This document shows, one piece after another, positions 10,106 to 21,864 of a DNA stretch of 64,000 nt. Within the stretch, counting starts at the first letter, position 1, and each line of letters opens with the position of its first letter. Position numbers and translations under genes: made by a program. The notes beneath the pieces were generated by a model. That model was not told where the DNA came from. It was given only the letters and a program-made list of their open reading frames with translations, and searched no databases. The DNA is from Symsagittifera roscoffensis (taxonomy: Eukaryota; Xenacoelomorpha; Acoela; Convolutidae): the NCBI RefSeq assembly GCF_963678635.1, contig NC_087068.1, positions 49,061,724-49,125,723 of the forward strand. Direction: 5' to 3'.

Positions 10106-10778
10106 ACATCAAAAGAGGAGGACATATGGATCCACTAGAGGCAGGGGCAGTTCATCTGGCTATGCCACAAGGGATAATAGAACATGGGGCCCGAACAGTA
10201 GAGCAAGTTCAACGGGGAACAGACAGATCTCTATTGAACGACCAACGCAAGGCACACATGCGACTGGGAGGAGTGATTCCGGTAACAGAGGGCATGCAAG
10301 CCCGGGGAGGAGTCATGTGGGCCAAGGGGGAAACACTCACGGCGATTCGGATTGCAGTGATGCACCGAATACAGAGCCTTTGACAAGGCGTGAGGACACT
10401 CAGGCGGGGCACTCAAGGGATGCTACGGCAATGGCCACAGCCTTTGAACCCCTAAACAGGTCTTTGGAGACATTCCTTACAAGGTTATCCAGAACCAATG
10501 AACACAGTGAAAAGTCCAGAAGAGTCTTTAAGAAACCAAGATGCTATAAAGACGAATCTGATGGCTGTATTGATACCTGGATAGAGGTAATGAAACTGCA
10601 TTTCGAGGAAGAGGACTTGTCGGAGAGACAGGAATGCAGTGCGCTCACCAGTAACTTGGAAGGGACAGCCCTGAACTGTGTCATGGCCAAGAAGCAATAT
10701 CAGCGTGACACAGCCGAGAAAATCTTCGAGATTTTGTTAAACCGTTCCAAGTTTCAACGCGTTACCTGCTCCCAATAG
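10092..10778 (+). pseudogene. gag truncated after codon 218 and fused to RT-element DNA, unit 1
   Basis: Residues 1-218 match the 467-residue gag at 21851: a Gly/Ser/Arg-rich start (STRGRGSSSGYATRDNR), then the beginning of the capsid-like region (FKKPRCYKDESDGCIDTWIE, LTSNLEGTALNCVM). The frame then crosses the unit junction at 10743 and adds ten residues, SKFQRVTCSQ, read from the LDDG-type RT pseudogene, before a TAG. The capsid C-terminal half and both zinc knuckles are lost. The same ten residues end the ORF at 5266 because the DNA is the same. Confidence 0.8.
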
Positions 10779-10945
10779 TTGAACATCATCCCGTTCAAAA
10801 ATTGATGGTTAAAACTGTCAAACTAACAACTCAGAATTGCGATCGGACTTCGATTAGGCTCAAAAATATGCGAACGGCATAAACGCAAATGCTGAAAAGG
10901 CGTTACCGAAGATGGTTGGCATAGTCTTTTGTGACATTCGACCAG
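10743..10945 (+). pseudogene. LDDG-RT fragment carried inside unit 2
   Basis: Copy of 5231-5433. Its frames match the C-terminal region of the RT element (QLRIAIGLRLGSKICERH, TEDGWHSLL) with internal stops. It is here only because the tandem duplication started inside the RT pseudogene. Confidence 0.75.
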
Positions 10946-12107
10946 ACTGCGGCCGTTGACTTCAGGATCGATTATAGGGCAGTCGCGAGGGATGCTCTAA
11001 ATAGAGTGCAGCAGGAACTGGTGACGAAAGAGATCGAACAAAAAGTGAAACTTGAACTGGAGAATGAGAAACTACAGGAGCAACTGAATACCTTCGAAGC
11101 AACGGAAGTCGAGGAGACTAAGGCACCGAGCAGTTTGAGCATGAAACTTAATGTAATCTCCGGTCAGAGGTTCGGAATGGTGCCACAAGGAAGCAAGATA
11201 CAAACGATAATCTCAGTGGCTGGACATCAGGTAATCAGAAATCTGAGTGAACCATTCGAGTTCACTTTGATGCACTTGGACTCATATGCAGATTATCTGA
11301 GGCAGGTGGAGCCACGCACCGAGTCGAGAGCTGTGCAAGCACTACTGACAACGGGTGGCCCTCGCATGAAGAAACTTAATGGACGCTACCTGGAGGTCTA
11401 TGGGCCGTATCAAGCAAGTGATGCTGAACGTGGATGGAATCAGTATCTACACTAGGATTTATGTAACAACAGATGATGACCAAATGGGGCAGATCTATTT
11501 GGGTGAGGAGGAACTCAAAGTCCGCAGGATAGGCCATGACGCCATGATGGAACAAGATGCAGTACACATTGGGTATGAAGCGGATGTGACCGCACATCTG
11601 CTTGACACCAACGGAACGAAAATCGGAGTCAAAGGGCTTCTGGACACAGGAGCGGTAGTGAGTGTGATGCCGATAAAAACTTGGGAAAGAATGGGCTTCA
11701 CGAGGGAAGATCTAATTCCAACGAAACTCCGACTGGCCGCCGCCAATCGAGGAGCCATTTACGTAGCCGGAAGAACACCAATAACGGTCCTCCACATGGG
11801 AGGACGGGATCTTTGGATGAGCTTCCTGGTAGTAGAGAATTTGGACGACGCCGACCAATTCATCTTGGGCAGAGATTTTGTCAGGAATTTTGACGTGATG
11901 ATTGACTTGAACAACGGTCTGATACGGATTAGAAACCCGGAGCGGAAGTATGTAGAGAAACCAATTATTAGGATAATAACAGACGAAAACAAGGTACCAA
12001 TTTTTTTAGATAAAAAAGTAAAACTACAGCCAGGACAAGCTGTGGTGGCAATTTTTAGAATGAGAAATTTGAATTCGTTAAGTGATTGTAAACAGGTTTG
12101 CTTAGTA
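10946..12107 (+). pseudogene. gypsy protease-region fragment, unit 2
   Basis: Same composition as in unit 1 with DTGA in LLDTGAVVSVMP. The first frame is longer than in unit 1 (10931-11455, 174 codons) because the codon that is TAG at 5502 is CAG here. The second frame is 11379-12197. The frame overlap at 11379-11455 is kept, so this shift existed before the array formed. The following TPLIGQNRRGG tail and purine tract are at 12108-12240. Confidence 0.8.
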
Positions 12108-14283
12108 ACGCCCTTAATAGGCCAAAACCGCCGGGGCGGAAGGGTAGTTCGGAACGTGGAAGCCTTCCGGATTACCGTGAATAGCTTTTTAACCTAGTTA
12201 AGACCGAAAATTCACAAACCAGGAAGGGTGGGGGGATTCGCGGTCCCGTCATCTCCTGAATGGTCCGTGACCAAAAACACTTAAAGATATATATGAAACC
12301 AAACAAAAAGTAGTATAGTACCCAAGAAAAACAAAAAACATAAAAAATAACCGAAAAAACCAAAAACAGTAAAAAAAAAATCTGTAGAAATCATCCCCCC
12401 AGACAAGATGTGATCCGACCCTCCCGTTTGTTGATGATAGATATATTGTTGTTACAGGCATTTATATCAGTCAAGATTGTTACGATCAATTTTGAAACCC
12501 GTTTGTGAGGCTTGTACAGTAGGGTAATTTTTGCATTTAAGCACGTTAATGATAAATTGCGCTCAATCCGGAAGGGTCAGCTGATTTGCGCTCAATCCGG
12601 AGGGGTCTTGGGAGAAAACTGATCCGGCAAGCAGTACAAGGAGCAACAAGAAGGGGCTGAACGACAACAATGTTCTCACTCAATTCTCAAGCGGAAACAA
12701 AAACAGATTCAATAATGTATCATATTACCAAAGCAAAATAGAAAAAATACTACATCTTGATCCAGAAGACTTTAAAAATGAATTAAAACGTCCCAAGATT
12801 ATAACCTTTTTTTTGACTTTAGAAAAAAGACATTTTGGTTAATAACTTTGGAACTACTGGGCATATCGAGTTGATCTTGGTATCAATAGATCAGAAATTA
12901 GCTGAGCTTACTGATAGGGACAAAAGTTTTTCGAAAAAGTAAGCGTGAAATGTTTTTGAGATTGTTTTTAGCAAATTCACCAATTTGGGAGTGTAGACCC
13001 TTCACGTTTTATATAATTTTTTTAAAAAAAGCCCCTACACCCCTACCAAAAAGTAATAGCGGTTGAATAAAGTAACTTTAGGCTGTTCTAGACGAAAAGG
13101 GAAGGCTAAAGGCACAGGAAAACCTTAATCGAACAGGGTTAGGCTAGCGATAAGACCCTTCACCGTTAGCGTGAATTGTCAAATAAGAGGCTTAACTTCA
13201 ATCCGGAAGGGTCCAGGAAAGCATTACATACCCTTCCTAGTTAATTGAGAAAGCAAAATCGCATCGGAGAACGTATCCGGAGGGGTATAGGTTGAAAGAA
13301 GGAAATCTCCGAAAAGCTACTTTTACAAAACCAGAAAGCTCCCAATCCGGAGGGGTCAAAATTTTTTTTCAAATTAGGAGGGGTCCGAATCCGGAGGGTT
13401 CTTATATTTACTAACTCAGAGGGGTCAGAATCCGGAGGGGTCTAAATTTTGTTAGTCCGGAAGGGTCCTATTTTTCCAATCCTTAGGGGTATTATTTTAT
13501 TAAAGGACTTAGGTAAACGGAAGAAAGACTAAAGTGAGAGGTATTAGGAGACAGGTATTAGCAGACAGGCTAGGAATCAGTGACTGCACTGGTAGTTTGC
13601 CTTGCAATAAAAACCTAACCAAAACAAAATAGGTCCGAACTCGGATATTCGCGACACTAAGTCTAAACTAAAAAGAGCGTAAATCATTGGTGTGGATTGA
13701 AATCCAATACGTTTTTGTGAAAAGTGACTGCCCTGAGGATTGTAGTAGGTCTAGCTCGGGCAGTCCGAAGGCAGATAGGTAACACAGTACTCGGTGGGTG
13801 CAATAGACGCCCACTTGAGAAAATTACTGCCTTCAAGGTTTTGTCTGTTTGGTGCAGCACCAAGCAGGGAAAGCTTTTTCTTAAAAAAAAAAACAAGTTC
13901 GACTAGTGTACTGCGACCGACTTAAATTACAATACACATAGGTTTTTTTATAGAGGTATTCATATTCTGTCATTATATATTATAATTTTTCTTTTTGTTT
14001 TTGATTTTAAATCTACATAAACTGTGCTTGATTGGGTAGTGAGTGCATTATCTTTTAAATTGACTGATAACATCATATTGTGCTAGTTCTCTAATCTTAC
14101 GACCGATAATCGGTTAGTGTGAATAAGTTATAAACAAACTGTTCTCTGATAACATACAGGGATTCTTGGTCACTATTTTATAGAATCTTGTGAAGTTTAT
14201 TGTGTTGTGTCATTATTATTGGTAGTCAAACTATAAGGTCACTAGCAATCGAATTAAGTGTATAGGCATTAAGAAGTGACAAA
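12108..14283 (+). mobile_element. LTR/leader region, unit 2
   Basis: Copy of 6596-8771 with scattered substitutions and small changes in A- and T-runs. The TATA-like run is altered (TATATATGAAA near 12288). The GGAGGGGTC motif array lies at about 12565-13492 and the hairpin cluster at about 13687-13863, with every stem unchanged. The palindrome ACCGATAATCGGT is also kept. Confidence 0.55.
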
Positions 14284-14556
14284 TTGAGAATGAGTCTAGA
14301 CAAGTCAAGGATACCTAAACGAGGTAATAGCTCTAGGAAATTCATACCTAAAAAGCAAAGAAAAACAATGACCGATCCTTTTGTGGATTGGATCAGACGA
14401 GCCCGGACCGACAAAGGGGAGACGGTTTTCAGGCAGAAGAGAGAAAAGAAATGTTATAAGTGGAGGTCAATACAGACCAGGCCAAGAATGACAACCAGGA
14501 AGTACATGGACTGGAAGGGAGGGGCAGAAGGCTGGCGAGTGAATCTACTCCGGTAG
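14284..14556 (+). CDS. ORF0, small basic protein, unit 2
   Basis: Ninety codons, one amino-acid change from unit 1 near the C-terminus (GGAEGWRV here, GGTEGWRV in unit 1). That position is in the part that overlaps ORF1, so it may not be selected in this frame. Confidence 0.45.
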   Translation: MRMSLDKSRIPKRGNSSRKFIPKKQRKTMTDPFVDWIRRARTDKGETVFRQKREKKCYKWRSIQTRPRMTTRKYMDWKGGAEGWRVNLLR

Positions 14557-15617
14557 AACAAGGCCATGATTTTGCCACTTCCACCGGGACATTGGATCGA
14601 GAGGAGATGCCGGAACTGTCCGACATTTCAACTGAAATAGTGGCAACTAGAAGATCTCCAACAGACAACACCATGATGGCAGGAGGGACTGAGAAACAAA
14701 CAAAGTCCTCATCGTTCTCAGAAAGAATGAGGAACATCTTAGGAAACATCTTTCCATTCACCATGGGAGTTGGCACAGGAAATGAAGGTGAATCCCAGGA
14801 GGAGGAGGAGGACGAAGAGGAGCAAGTGGACTTTGGGTCTCAAGTCAGCCTCAATAGCTCGACCCAGGATAATGAGGCATACGTCGAAAGAGAGACTGGA
14901 ACCATGGACAAATTTGGTGTGGTGAGAACGATAAGCAAAGAGGTAAACACACCGGGCCAGTCGAGAGGCTTCGCGATTATGACAAATTCAGAGCCGCAAA
15001 CTGGGGAGAGTAGAAACAGAGGGCTAGGCAATGCATTGGCGGATCCTGAGGTGGATAATGAAAAGACGTTGAGGCAGAGAGTCAAGGCCCTAATCTCGAC
15101 CAGCACCAAGCTACCTGGGACCGACAGGGTTACACCGCCACTAGTGACGCCACTCGTGGATAACGGGGCAGCACTAGAAGAAGCCTTGAACAACATAGTG
15201 GACAGTTTAGGAGAACAAAATGAACAGATGTCCATACGAATGAGTGAACTAGAAAGAGCAGTTCACATTGAAAGAGAAAGTCTGCGGGAAGAAATAAACC
15301 GCAATAGACAAGAAGTTGGTAGGAGCAAAAAACGCTTGAAAGAAAGAACGGACGAGCATATAGCGAAGAACTTGTCGCGAATGACAAGAGAAGCGGAAAA
15401 GAGAGAGTTACGTTTAAGAGACGACATGGAGAAGTTAAGAATTCAGCAAGAGCAGTCTCTTGGGACTCTTGACACAAAGATAGACGCGATGATGAAGAGG
15501 CAAACTCAGGCTATCATGGATAAGTTGGAAAGGGCTACTAAGCAGCAAGAGTGGACCCAAAGAAGGGGAACCGAACTCGGGAGGTCCCAGCAGGGAGCCG
15601 AAGGTGAACTTCAATGA
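14460..15617 (+). CDS. ORF1, coiled-coil Gag-like protein, unit 2
   Basis: A 385-codon frame, still fully open, with isolated changes relative to unit 1 (for example GRGRR for GRDRR, EEMPEL for EEMSEL, SKKRLKE for SEKRLKE). No stop or frameshift has accumulated over 1.16 kb in any of the three copies, which points to recent amplification rather than to selection on each copy. Confidence 0.6.
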   Translation: MEVNTDQAKNDNQEVHGLEGRGRRLASESTPVEQGHDFATSTGTLDREEMPELSDISTEIVATRRSPTDNTMMAGGTEKQTKSSSFSERMRNILGNIFPFTMGVGTGNEGESQEEEEDEEEQVDFGSQVSLNSSTQDNEAYVERETGTMDKFGVVRTISKEVNTPGQSRGFAIMTNSEPQTGESRNRGLGNALADPEVDNEKTLRQRVKALISTSTKLPGTDRVTPPLVTPLVDNGAALEEALNNIVDSLGEQNEQMSIRMSELERAVHIERESLREEINRNRQEVGRSKKRLKERTDEHIAKNLSRMTREAEKRELRLRDDMEKLRIQQEQSLGTLDTKIDAMMKRQTQAIMDKLERATKQQEWTQRRGTELGRSQQGAEGELQ

Positions 15618-16290
15618 ACATCAAAAGAGGAGGACATATGGATCCACTAGAGGCAGGGGCAGTTCATCAGGCTATGCCACAAGGGATAATAGAACATGGG
15701 GCCCGAACAGTAGAGCAAGTTCAACGGGGAACAGACAGACCTCTATTGAACGACCAACGCAAGGCACACATGCGACTGGGAGGAGTGATTCCGGTAACAG
15801 AGGGCATGCAAGCCCGGGGAGGAGTCATGTGGGCCAAGGGGGAAACACTCACGGCGATTCGGATTGCAGTGATGCACCGAATACAGAGCCTTTGACAAGG
15901 CGTGAGGACACTCAGGCGGGGCACTCAAGGGATGCTACGGCAATGGCCACAGCCTTTGAACCCCTAAACAGGTCTTTGGAGACATTCCTTACAAGGTTAT
16001 CCAGAACCAATGAACACAGTGAAAAGTCCAGAAGAGTCTTTAAGAAACCAAGATGCTATAAAGACGAATCTGATGGCTGTATTGATACCTGGATAGAGGT
16101 AATGAAACTGCATTTCGAGGAAGAGGACTTGTCGGAGAGACAGGAATGCAGTGCGCTCACCAGTAACTTGGAAGGGACAGCCCTGAACTGTGTCATGGCC
16201 AAGAAGCAATATCAGCGTGACACAGCCGAGAAAATCTTCGAGGTTTTGTTAAACCGTTCCAAGTTTCAACGCGTTACCTGCTCCCAATAG
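15604..16290 (+). pseudogene. gag truncated after codon 218, unit 2
   Basis: Same truncated fusion as unit 1, ending SKFQRVTCSQ. A single change near the junction (EVLLNR for EILLNR) marks this copy. It lacks the zinc knuckles and should not package RNA by itself. Confidence 0.8.
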
Positions 16291-16457
16291 TTGAACATCA
16301 TCGCGTTCAAAAATTGATGGTTAAAACTGTCAAACTAACAACTCAGAATTGCGATCGGACTTCGATTAGGCTCAAAAATATGCGAACGGCATAAACGCAA
16401 ATGCTGAAAAGGCGTTACCGAAGATGGTTGGCATAGTCTTTTGTGACATTCGACCAG
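16255..16457 (+). pseudogene. LDDG-RT fragment carried inside unit 3
   Basis: Third copy of the 203-bp RT-element piece, with one visible change (ATCATCGCG for ATCATCCCG near 16300). Confidence 0.75.
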
Positions 16458-17612
16458 ACTGCGGCCGTTGACTTCAGGATCGATTATAGGGCAGTCGCGA
16501 GGGATGCTCTAAATAGAGTGCAGCAGGAACTGGTGACGAAAGAGATCGAACAAAAAGTGAAACTTGAACTGGAGAATGAGAAACTACAGGAGCAACTGAA
16601 TACCTCCGAAGCAACGGAAGTCGAGGAGACTAAGGCACCAAGCAGTTTGAGCATGAAACTTAATGTAATCTCCGGTCAGAGGTTCGGCATGGTGCCACAA
16701 GGAAGCAAGATACAAACGATAATCTCAGTGGCTGGACATCAGGTAATCAGAAATCTGAGTGAACCATTCGAGTTCACTTTGATGCACTTGGACTCATATG
16801 CAGATTATCTGAGGCAGGTGGAGCCACGCACCGAGTCGAGAGCTGTGCAAGCACTACTGACAACGGGTGGCCCTCGCATGAAGAAACTTAATGGACGCTA
16901 CCTGGAGGTCTATGGGCCGTATCAAGCAAGTGATGCTGAACGTGGATGGAATCAGTATCTACACTAGGATTTATGTAACAACAGATGATGACCAAATGGG
17001 GCAGATCTATTTGGGTGAGGAGGAACTCAAAGGATAGGCCATGACGCCATGATGGAACAAGATGCAGTACACATTGGGTATGAAGCGGATGTGACCGCAC
17101 ATCTGCTTGACACCAACGGAACGAAAATCGGAGTCAAAGGGCTTCTGGACACAGGAGCGGTAGTGAGTGTGATGCCGATAAAAACTTGGGAAAGAATGGG
17201 CTTCACGAGGGAAGATCTAATTCCAACGAATCTCCGACTGGCCGCCGCCAATCGAGGAGCCATTTACGTAGCCGGAAGAACACCAATAACGGTCCTCCAC
17301 ATGGGAGGACGGGATCTTTGGATGAGCTTCCTGGTAGTAGAGAATTTGGACGACGCCGACCAATTCATCTTGGGCAGAGATTTTGTCAGGAATTTTGACG
17401 TGATGATTGACTTGAACAACGGTCTGATACGGATTAGAAACCCGGAGCGGAAGTATGTAGAGAAACCAATTATTAGGATAATAACAGACGAAAACAAGGT
17501 ACCAATTTTTTTAGATAAAAAAGTAAAACTACAGCCAGGACAAGCTGTGGTGGCAATTTTTAGAATGAGAAATTTGAATTCGTTAAGTGATAGTAAACAG
17601 GTTTGCTTAGTA
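16458..17612 (+). pseudogene. gypsy protease-region fragment with 7-bp deletion, unit 3
   Basis: Like units 1 and 2 but a 7-bp loss at 17030/17031 (AACTCAAAGGATAGG, other copies AACTCAAAGTCCGCAGG) puts the start of the protease frame out of phase. The frame reopens at 17049 and keeps DTGA and ILGRDF. The deletion ends share AG, consistent with slippage or end-joining. The TPLIGQNRRGG-like tail (here KPLIGQNRRGG) and purine tract follow to about 17745. Confidence 0.8.
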
Positions 17613-20530
17613 AAGCCCTTAATAGGCCAAAACCGCCGGGGCGGAAGGGTAGTTCGGAACGTGGAAGCCTTCCGGATTACCGTGAATAGCTTTTTAACCT
17701 AGTTAAGACCGAAAATTCACAAACAAGGAAGGGTGGGGGGATTCGCGGTCCCGTCATCTCCTGAATGGTCCGTGACCAAAAACACTTAAAGATATATATA
17801 AAACCAAACAAAAAGTAGTATAGTACCCAAGAAAAACAAAAAACATAAAAAATAACCGAAAAAACCAAAAACAGTAAAAAAAAAATCTGTAGAAATCATC
17901 CCCCCAGACAAGATGTGATCCGACCCTCCCGTTTGTTGTTGATAGATATATTGTTGTTACAGGCATTTATATCAGTCAAGATTGTTACGATCAATTTTGA
18001 AACCCGTTTGTGAGGCTTGTACAGTAGGGTAATTTTTGCATTTAAGCACGTTAATGATAAATTGCGCTCAATCCGGAAGGGTCAGCTGATTTGCGCTCAA
18101 TCCGGAGGGGTCTTGGGAGAAAACTGATCCGGCAAGCAGTACAAGGAGCAACAAGAAGGGGCTGAACGACAACAATGTTCTCACTCAATTCTCAAGCGGA
18201 AACAAAAACAGATTCAATAATGTATCATATTACCAAAGCAAAATAGAAAAAATACTACATCTTGATCCAGAAGACTTTAAAAATGAATTAAAACGTCTCA
18301 AGATTATAACCTTTTTTTTGACTTTAGAAAAAAGACATTTTGGTTAATAACTTTGGAACTACTGGGCATATCGAGTTGATCTTGGTATCAATAGATCAGA
18401 AATTAGCTGAGCTTACTGATAGGGACAAAAGTTTTTCGAAAAAGTAAGCGTGAAATGTTTTTGAGATTGTTTTTAGCAAATTCACCAATTTGGGAGTGTA
18501 GACCCTTCACGTTTTATATAATTTTTTTAAAAAAAGCCCCTACACCCCTACCAAAAAGTAATAGCGGTTGAATAAAGTAACTTTAGGCTGTTCTAGACGA
18601 AAAGGGAAGGCTAAAGGCACAGGAAAACCTTAATCGAACAGGGTTAGGCTAGCGATAAGACCCTTCACCGTTAGCGTGAATTGTCAAATAAGAGGCTTAA
18701 CTTCAATCCGGAAGGGTCCAGGAAAGCATTACATACCCTTCCTAGTTAATTGAGAAAGCAAAATCGCATCGGAGAACGTATCCGGAGGGGTATAGGTTGA
18801 AAGAAGGAAACTTCCGAAAAGCTACTTTTACAAAACCAGAAAGCTCCCAATCCGGAGGGGTCAAAATTTTTTTTCAAATTAGGAGGGGTCCGAATCCGGA
18901 GGGTTCTTATATTTACTAACTCAGAGGGGTCAGAATCCGGAGGGGTCTAAATTTTGTTAGTCCGGAAGGGTCCTATTTTTCCAATCCTTAGGGGTATTAT
19001 TTTATTAAAGGACTTAGGTAAACGGAAGAAAGACTAAAGTGAGAGGTATTAGGAGACAGGTATTAGCAGACAGGCTAGGAATCAGTGACTGCACTGGTAG
19101 CTTGCCTTGCAATAAAAACCTAACCAAAACAAAATAGGTCCGAACTCGGATATTCGCGACACTAAGTCTAAACTAAAAAGAGCGTAAATCATTGGTGTGG
19201 ATTGAAATCCAATACGTTTTTGTGAAAAGTGACTGCCCTGAGGATTGTAGTAGGTCTAGCTCGGGCAGTCCGAAGGCAGATAGGTAACACAGTACTCGGT
19301 GGGTGCAATAGACGCCCACTTGAGAAAATTACTGCCTTCAATAGATCAGAAATTAGCTGAGCTTACTGATAGGGACAAAAATTTTTCGAAAAAGTAAGCG
19401 TGAAATGTTTTTGAGATTGTTTTTAGCAAATTCACCAATTTGGGAGTGTAGACCCTTCACGTTTTATATAATTTTTTTTAAAAAAGCCCCTCTACCCCTA
19501 CCAAAAAGTAATAGCGGTTGAATAAAGTAACTTTAGGCTGTTCTAGACGAAAAGGGAAGGCTAAAGGCACAGGAAAACCAGAAAGCTCCCAATCCGGAGG
19601 GGTCAAAATTTTTTTTCAAATTAGGAGGGGTCCGAATCCGGAGGGTTCTTATATTTACTAACTCAGAGGGGTCAGAATCCGGAGGGGTCTAAATTTTGTT
19701 AGTCCGGAAGGGTCCTATTTTTCCAATCCTTAGGGGTATTATTTTATTAAAGGACTTAGGTAAACGGAAGAAAGACTAAAGTGAGAGGTATTAGGAGACA
19801 GGTATTAGCAGACAGGCTAGGAATCAGTGACTGCACTGGTAGCTTGCCTTGCAATAAAAACCTAACCAAAACAAAATAGGTCCGAACTCGGATATTCGCG
19901 ACACTAAGTCTAAACTAAAAAGAGCGTAAATCATTGGTGTGGATTGAAATCCAATACGTTTTTGTGAAAAGTGACTGCCCTGAGGATTGTAGTAGGTCTA
20001 GCTCGGGCAGTCTGAAGGCAGATAGGTAACACAGTACTCGGTGGGTGCAATAGACGCCCACTTGAGAAAATTACTGCCTTCAAGGTTTTGTCTGTTTGGT
20101 GCAGCACCAAGCAGGGAAAGCTTTTTCTTTAAAAAAAAAACAAGTTCGACTATTGTACTGCGACCGACTTAAAGTACAATACACATAGGTTTTTTTATAG
20201 AGGTATTCATATTCTGTCATTATATATTATAATTTTTCTTTTTGTTTTTGATTTTAAATCTACATAAACTGTGCTTGATTGGGTAGTGAGTGCATTATCT
20301 TTTAAACTGACTGATAACATCATATTGTGCTAGTTCTCTAATCTTACGACCGATAATCGGTTAGTGTGAATAAGTTATAAACAAACTGTTCTCTGATAAC
20401 ATACAGGGATTCTTGGTCACTATTTTATAGAATCTTGTGAAGTTTATTGTGTTGTGTCATTATTATTGGTAGTCAAACTATAAGGTCACTAGCAATCGAA
20501 TTAAGTGTATAGGCATTAAGAAGTGACAAA
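17613..20530 (+). mobile_element. LTR/leader region with internal duplication, unit 3
   Basis: Same leader as in units 1 and 2, but 18391-19340 is repeated at 19341-20082. The second copy lacks 208 bp (18630-18837 of the first), removed between two AAAACC words; the duplication itself joins at TCA. The result has two hairpin clusters (about 19198-19340, lacking the last hairpin, and about 19944-20118, complete) and a doubled motif array. This is the leader directly upstream of the only complete gag in the window. Confidence 0.7.
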
Positions 20531-20803
20531 TTGAGAATGAGTCTAGACAAGTCAAGGATACCTAAACGAGGTAATAGCTCTAGGAAATTCATACCTAAAA
20601 AGCAAAGAAAAACAATGACCGATCCTTTTGTGGATTGGATCAGACGAGCCCGGACCGACAAAGGGGAGACGGTTTTCAGGCAGAAGAGAGAAAAGAAATG
20701 TTATAAGTGGAGGTCAATACAGACCAGGCCAAGAATGACAACCAGGAAGTATATGGACTGGAAGGGAGGGGCAGGAGGCTGGCGAGTGAATCTACTCCGG
20801 TAG
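20531..20803 (+). CDS. ORF0, small basic protein, most complete copy
   Basis: Ninety codons; differs from the unit copies only in the ORF1 overlap (GGAGGWRV). It begins with ATGAGTCTAGACAAG at 20537 if the second ATG is used. Its position just before ORF1 and gag in the most complete copy supports a role as the N-terminal part of the Gag precursor, but nothing in the sequence proves translation. Confidence 0.45.
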   Translation: MRMSLDKSRIPKRGNSSRKFIPKKQRKTMTDPFVDWIRRARTDKGETVFRQKREKKCYKWRSIQTRPRMTTRKYMDWKGGAGGWRVNLLR

Positions 20804-21864
20804 AACAAGGCCATGATTTTGCCACTTCCACCGGGACATTGGATCGAGAGGAGATGTCGGAACTGTCCGACATTTCAACTGAAATAGTGGCAACTAGAAG
20901 ATCTCCAACAGACAACACCATGATGGCAGGAGGGACTGAGAAACAAACAAAGTCCTCATCGTTCTCAGAAAGAATGAGGAACATCTTAGGAAACATCTTT
21001 CCATTCACCATGGGAGTTGGCACAGGAAATGAAGGTGAATCCCAGGAGGAGGAGGAGGACGAAGAAGAGCAAGTGGACTTTGGGTCTCAAGTCAGCCTCA
21101 ATAGCTCGACCCAGGATAATGAGGTATACGTAGAAAGAGAGACTGGAACCATGGACAAATTTGGTGTGGTGAGAACAATAAGCAAAGAGGTAAACACACC
21201 GGGCCAGTCGAGAGGCTTCGCGATTATGACAAATTCAGAGCCGCAAACTGGGGAGAGTAGAAACAGAGGGCTAGGCAATGCATTGGCGGATCCTGAGGTG
21301 GATAATGAAAAGACGTTGAGGCAGAGAGTCAAGGCCCTAATCTCGACCAGCACCAAGCTACCTGGGACCGACAGGGTTACACCGCCAATAGTGACGCCAC
21401 TCGTGGATAACGGGGCAGCACTAGAAGAAGCCTTGAACAACATAGTGGACAGTTTAGGAGAACAAAATGAACAGATGTCCATAAGAATGAGTGAACTAGA
21501 AAGAGCAGCTCACATTGAAAGAGAAAGTCTGCGGGAAGAAATAAACCGCAATAGACAAGAAGTTGGTAGGAGCGAAAAACGCTTAAAAGAAAGAACGGAC
21601 GAGCATATAGCGAAGAACTTGTCGCGAATGACAAGAGAAGCGGAAAAGAGAGAGTTACGTTTAAGAGACGACATGGAGAAGTTAAGAATTCAGCAAGAGC
21701 AGTCTCTTGGGACTCTTGACACAAAGATAGACGCGATGATGCAGAGGCAAACTCAGGCTATCATGGATAAGTTGGAAAGGGCTACTAAGCAGCAAGAGTG
21801 GACCCAAAGAAGGGGAACCGAACTCGGGAGGTCCCAGCAGGGAGCCGAAGGTGAACTTCAATGA
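20707..21864 (+). CDS. ORF1, coiled-coil Gag-like protein, most complete copy
   Basis: A 385-codon frame with the same layout as the other copies: polar N-terminal half with an acidic cluster, long coiled coil from about residue 230. It ends in GELQ and TGA (21862-21864), overlapping gag by 14 nt in a different phase. A single shift here would fuse ORF1 to gag. In the tandem units the same overlap is kept without change. No catalytic motif; probably structural. Confidence 0.6.
   Translation: MEVNTDQAKNDNQEVYGLEGRGRRLASESTPVEQGHDFATSTGTLDREEMSELSDISTEIVATRRSPTDNTMMAGGTEKQTKSSSFSERMRNILGNIFPFTMGVGTGNEGESQEEEEDEEEQVDFGSQVSLNSSTQDNEVYVERETGTMDKFGVVRTISKEVNTPGQSRGFAIMTNSEPQTGESRNRGLGNALADPEVDNEKTLRQRVKALISTSTKLPGTDRVTPPIVTPLVDNGAALEEALNNIVDSLGEQNEQMSIRMSELERAAHIERESLREEINRNRQEVGRSEKRLKERTDEHIAKNLSRMTREAEKRELRLRDDMEKLRIQQEQSLGTLDTKIDAMMQRQTQAIMDKLERATKQQEWTQRRGTELGRSQQGAEGELQ

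Noticed and set aside
10102-10383. 93-codon frame starting with a true ATG that overlaps the ORF1 stop
   Set aside because: Attractive as an ATGA reinitiation start, but the capsid text is in another phase and this frame ends early without recognisable content; the same applies to 15614 and 21861.
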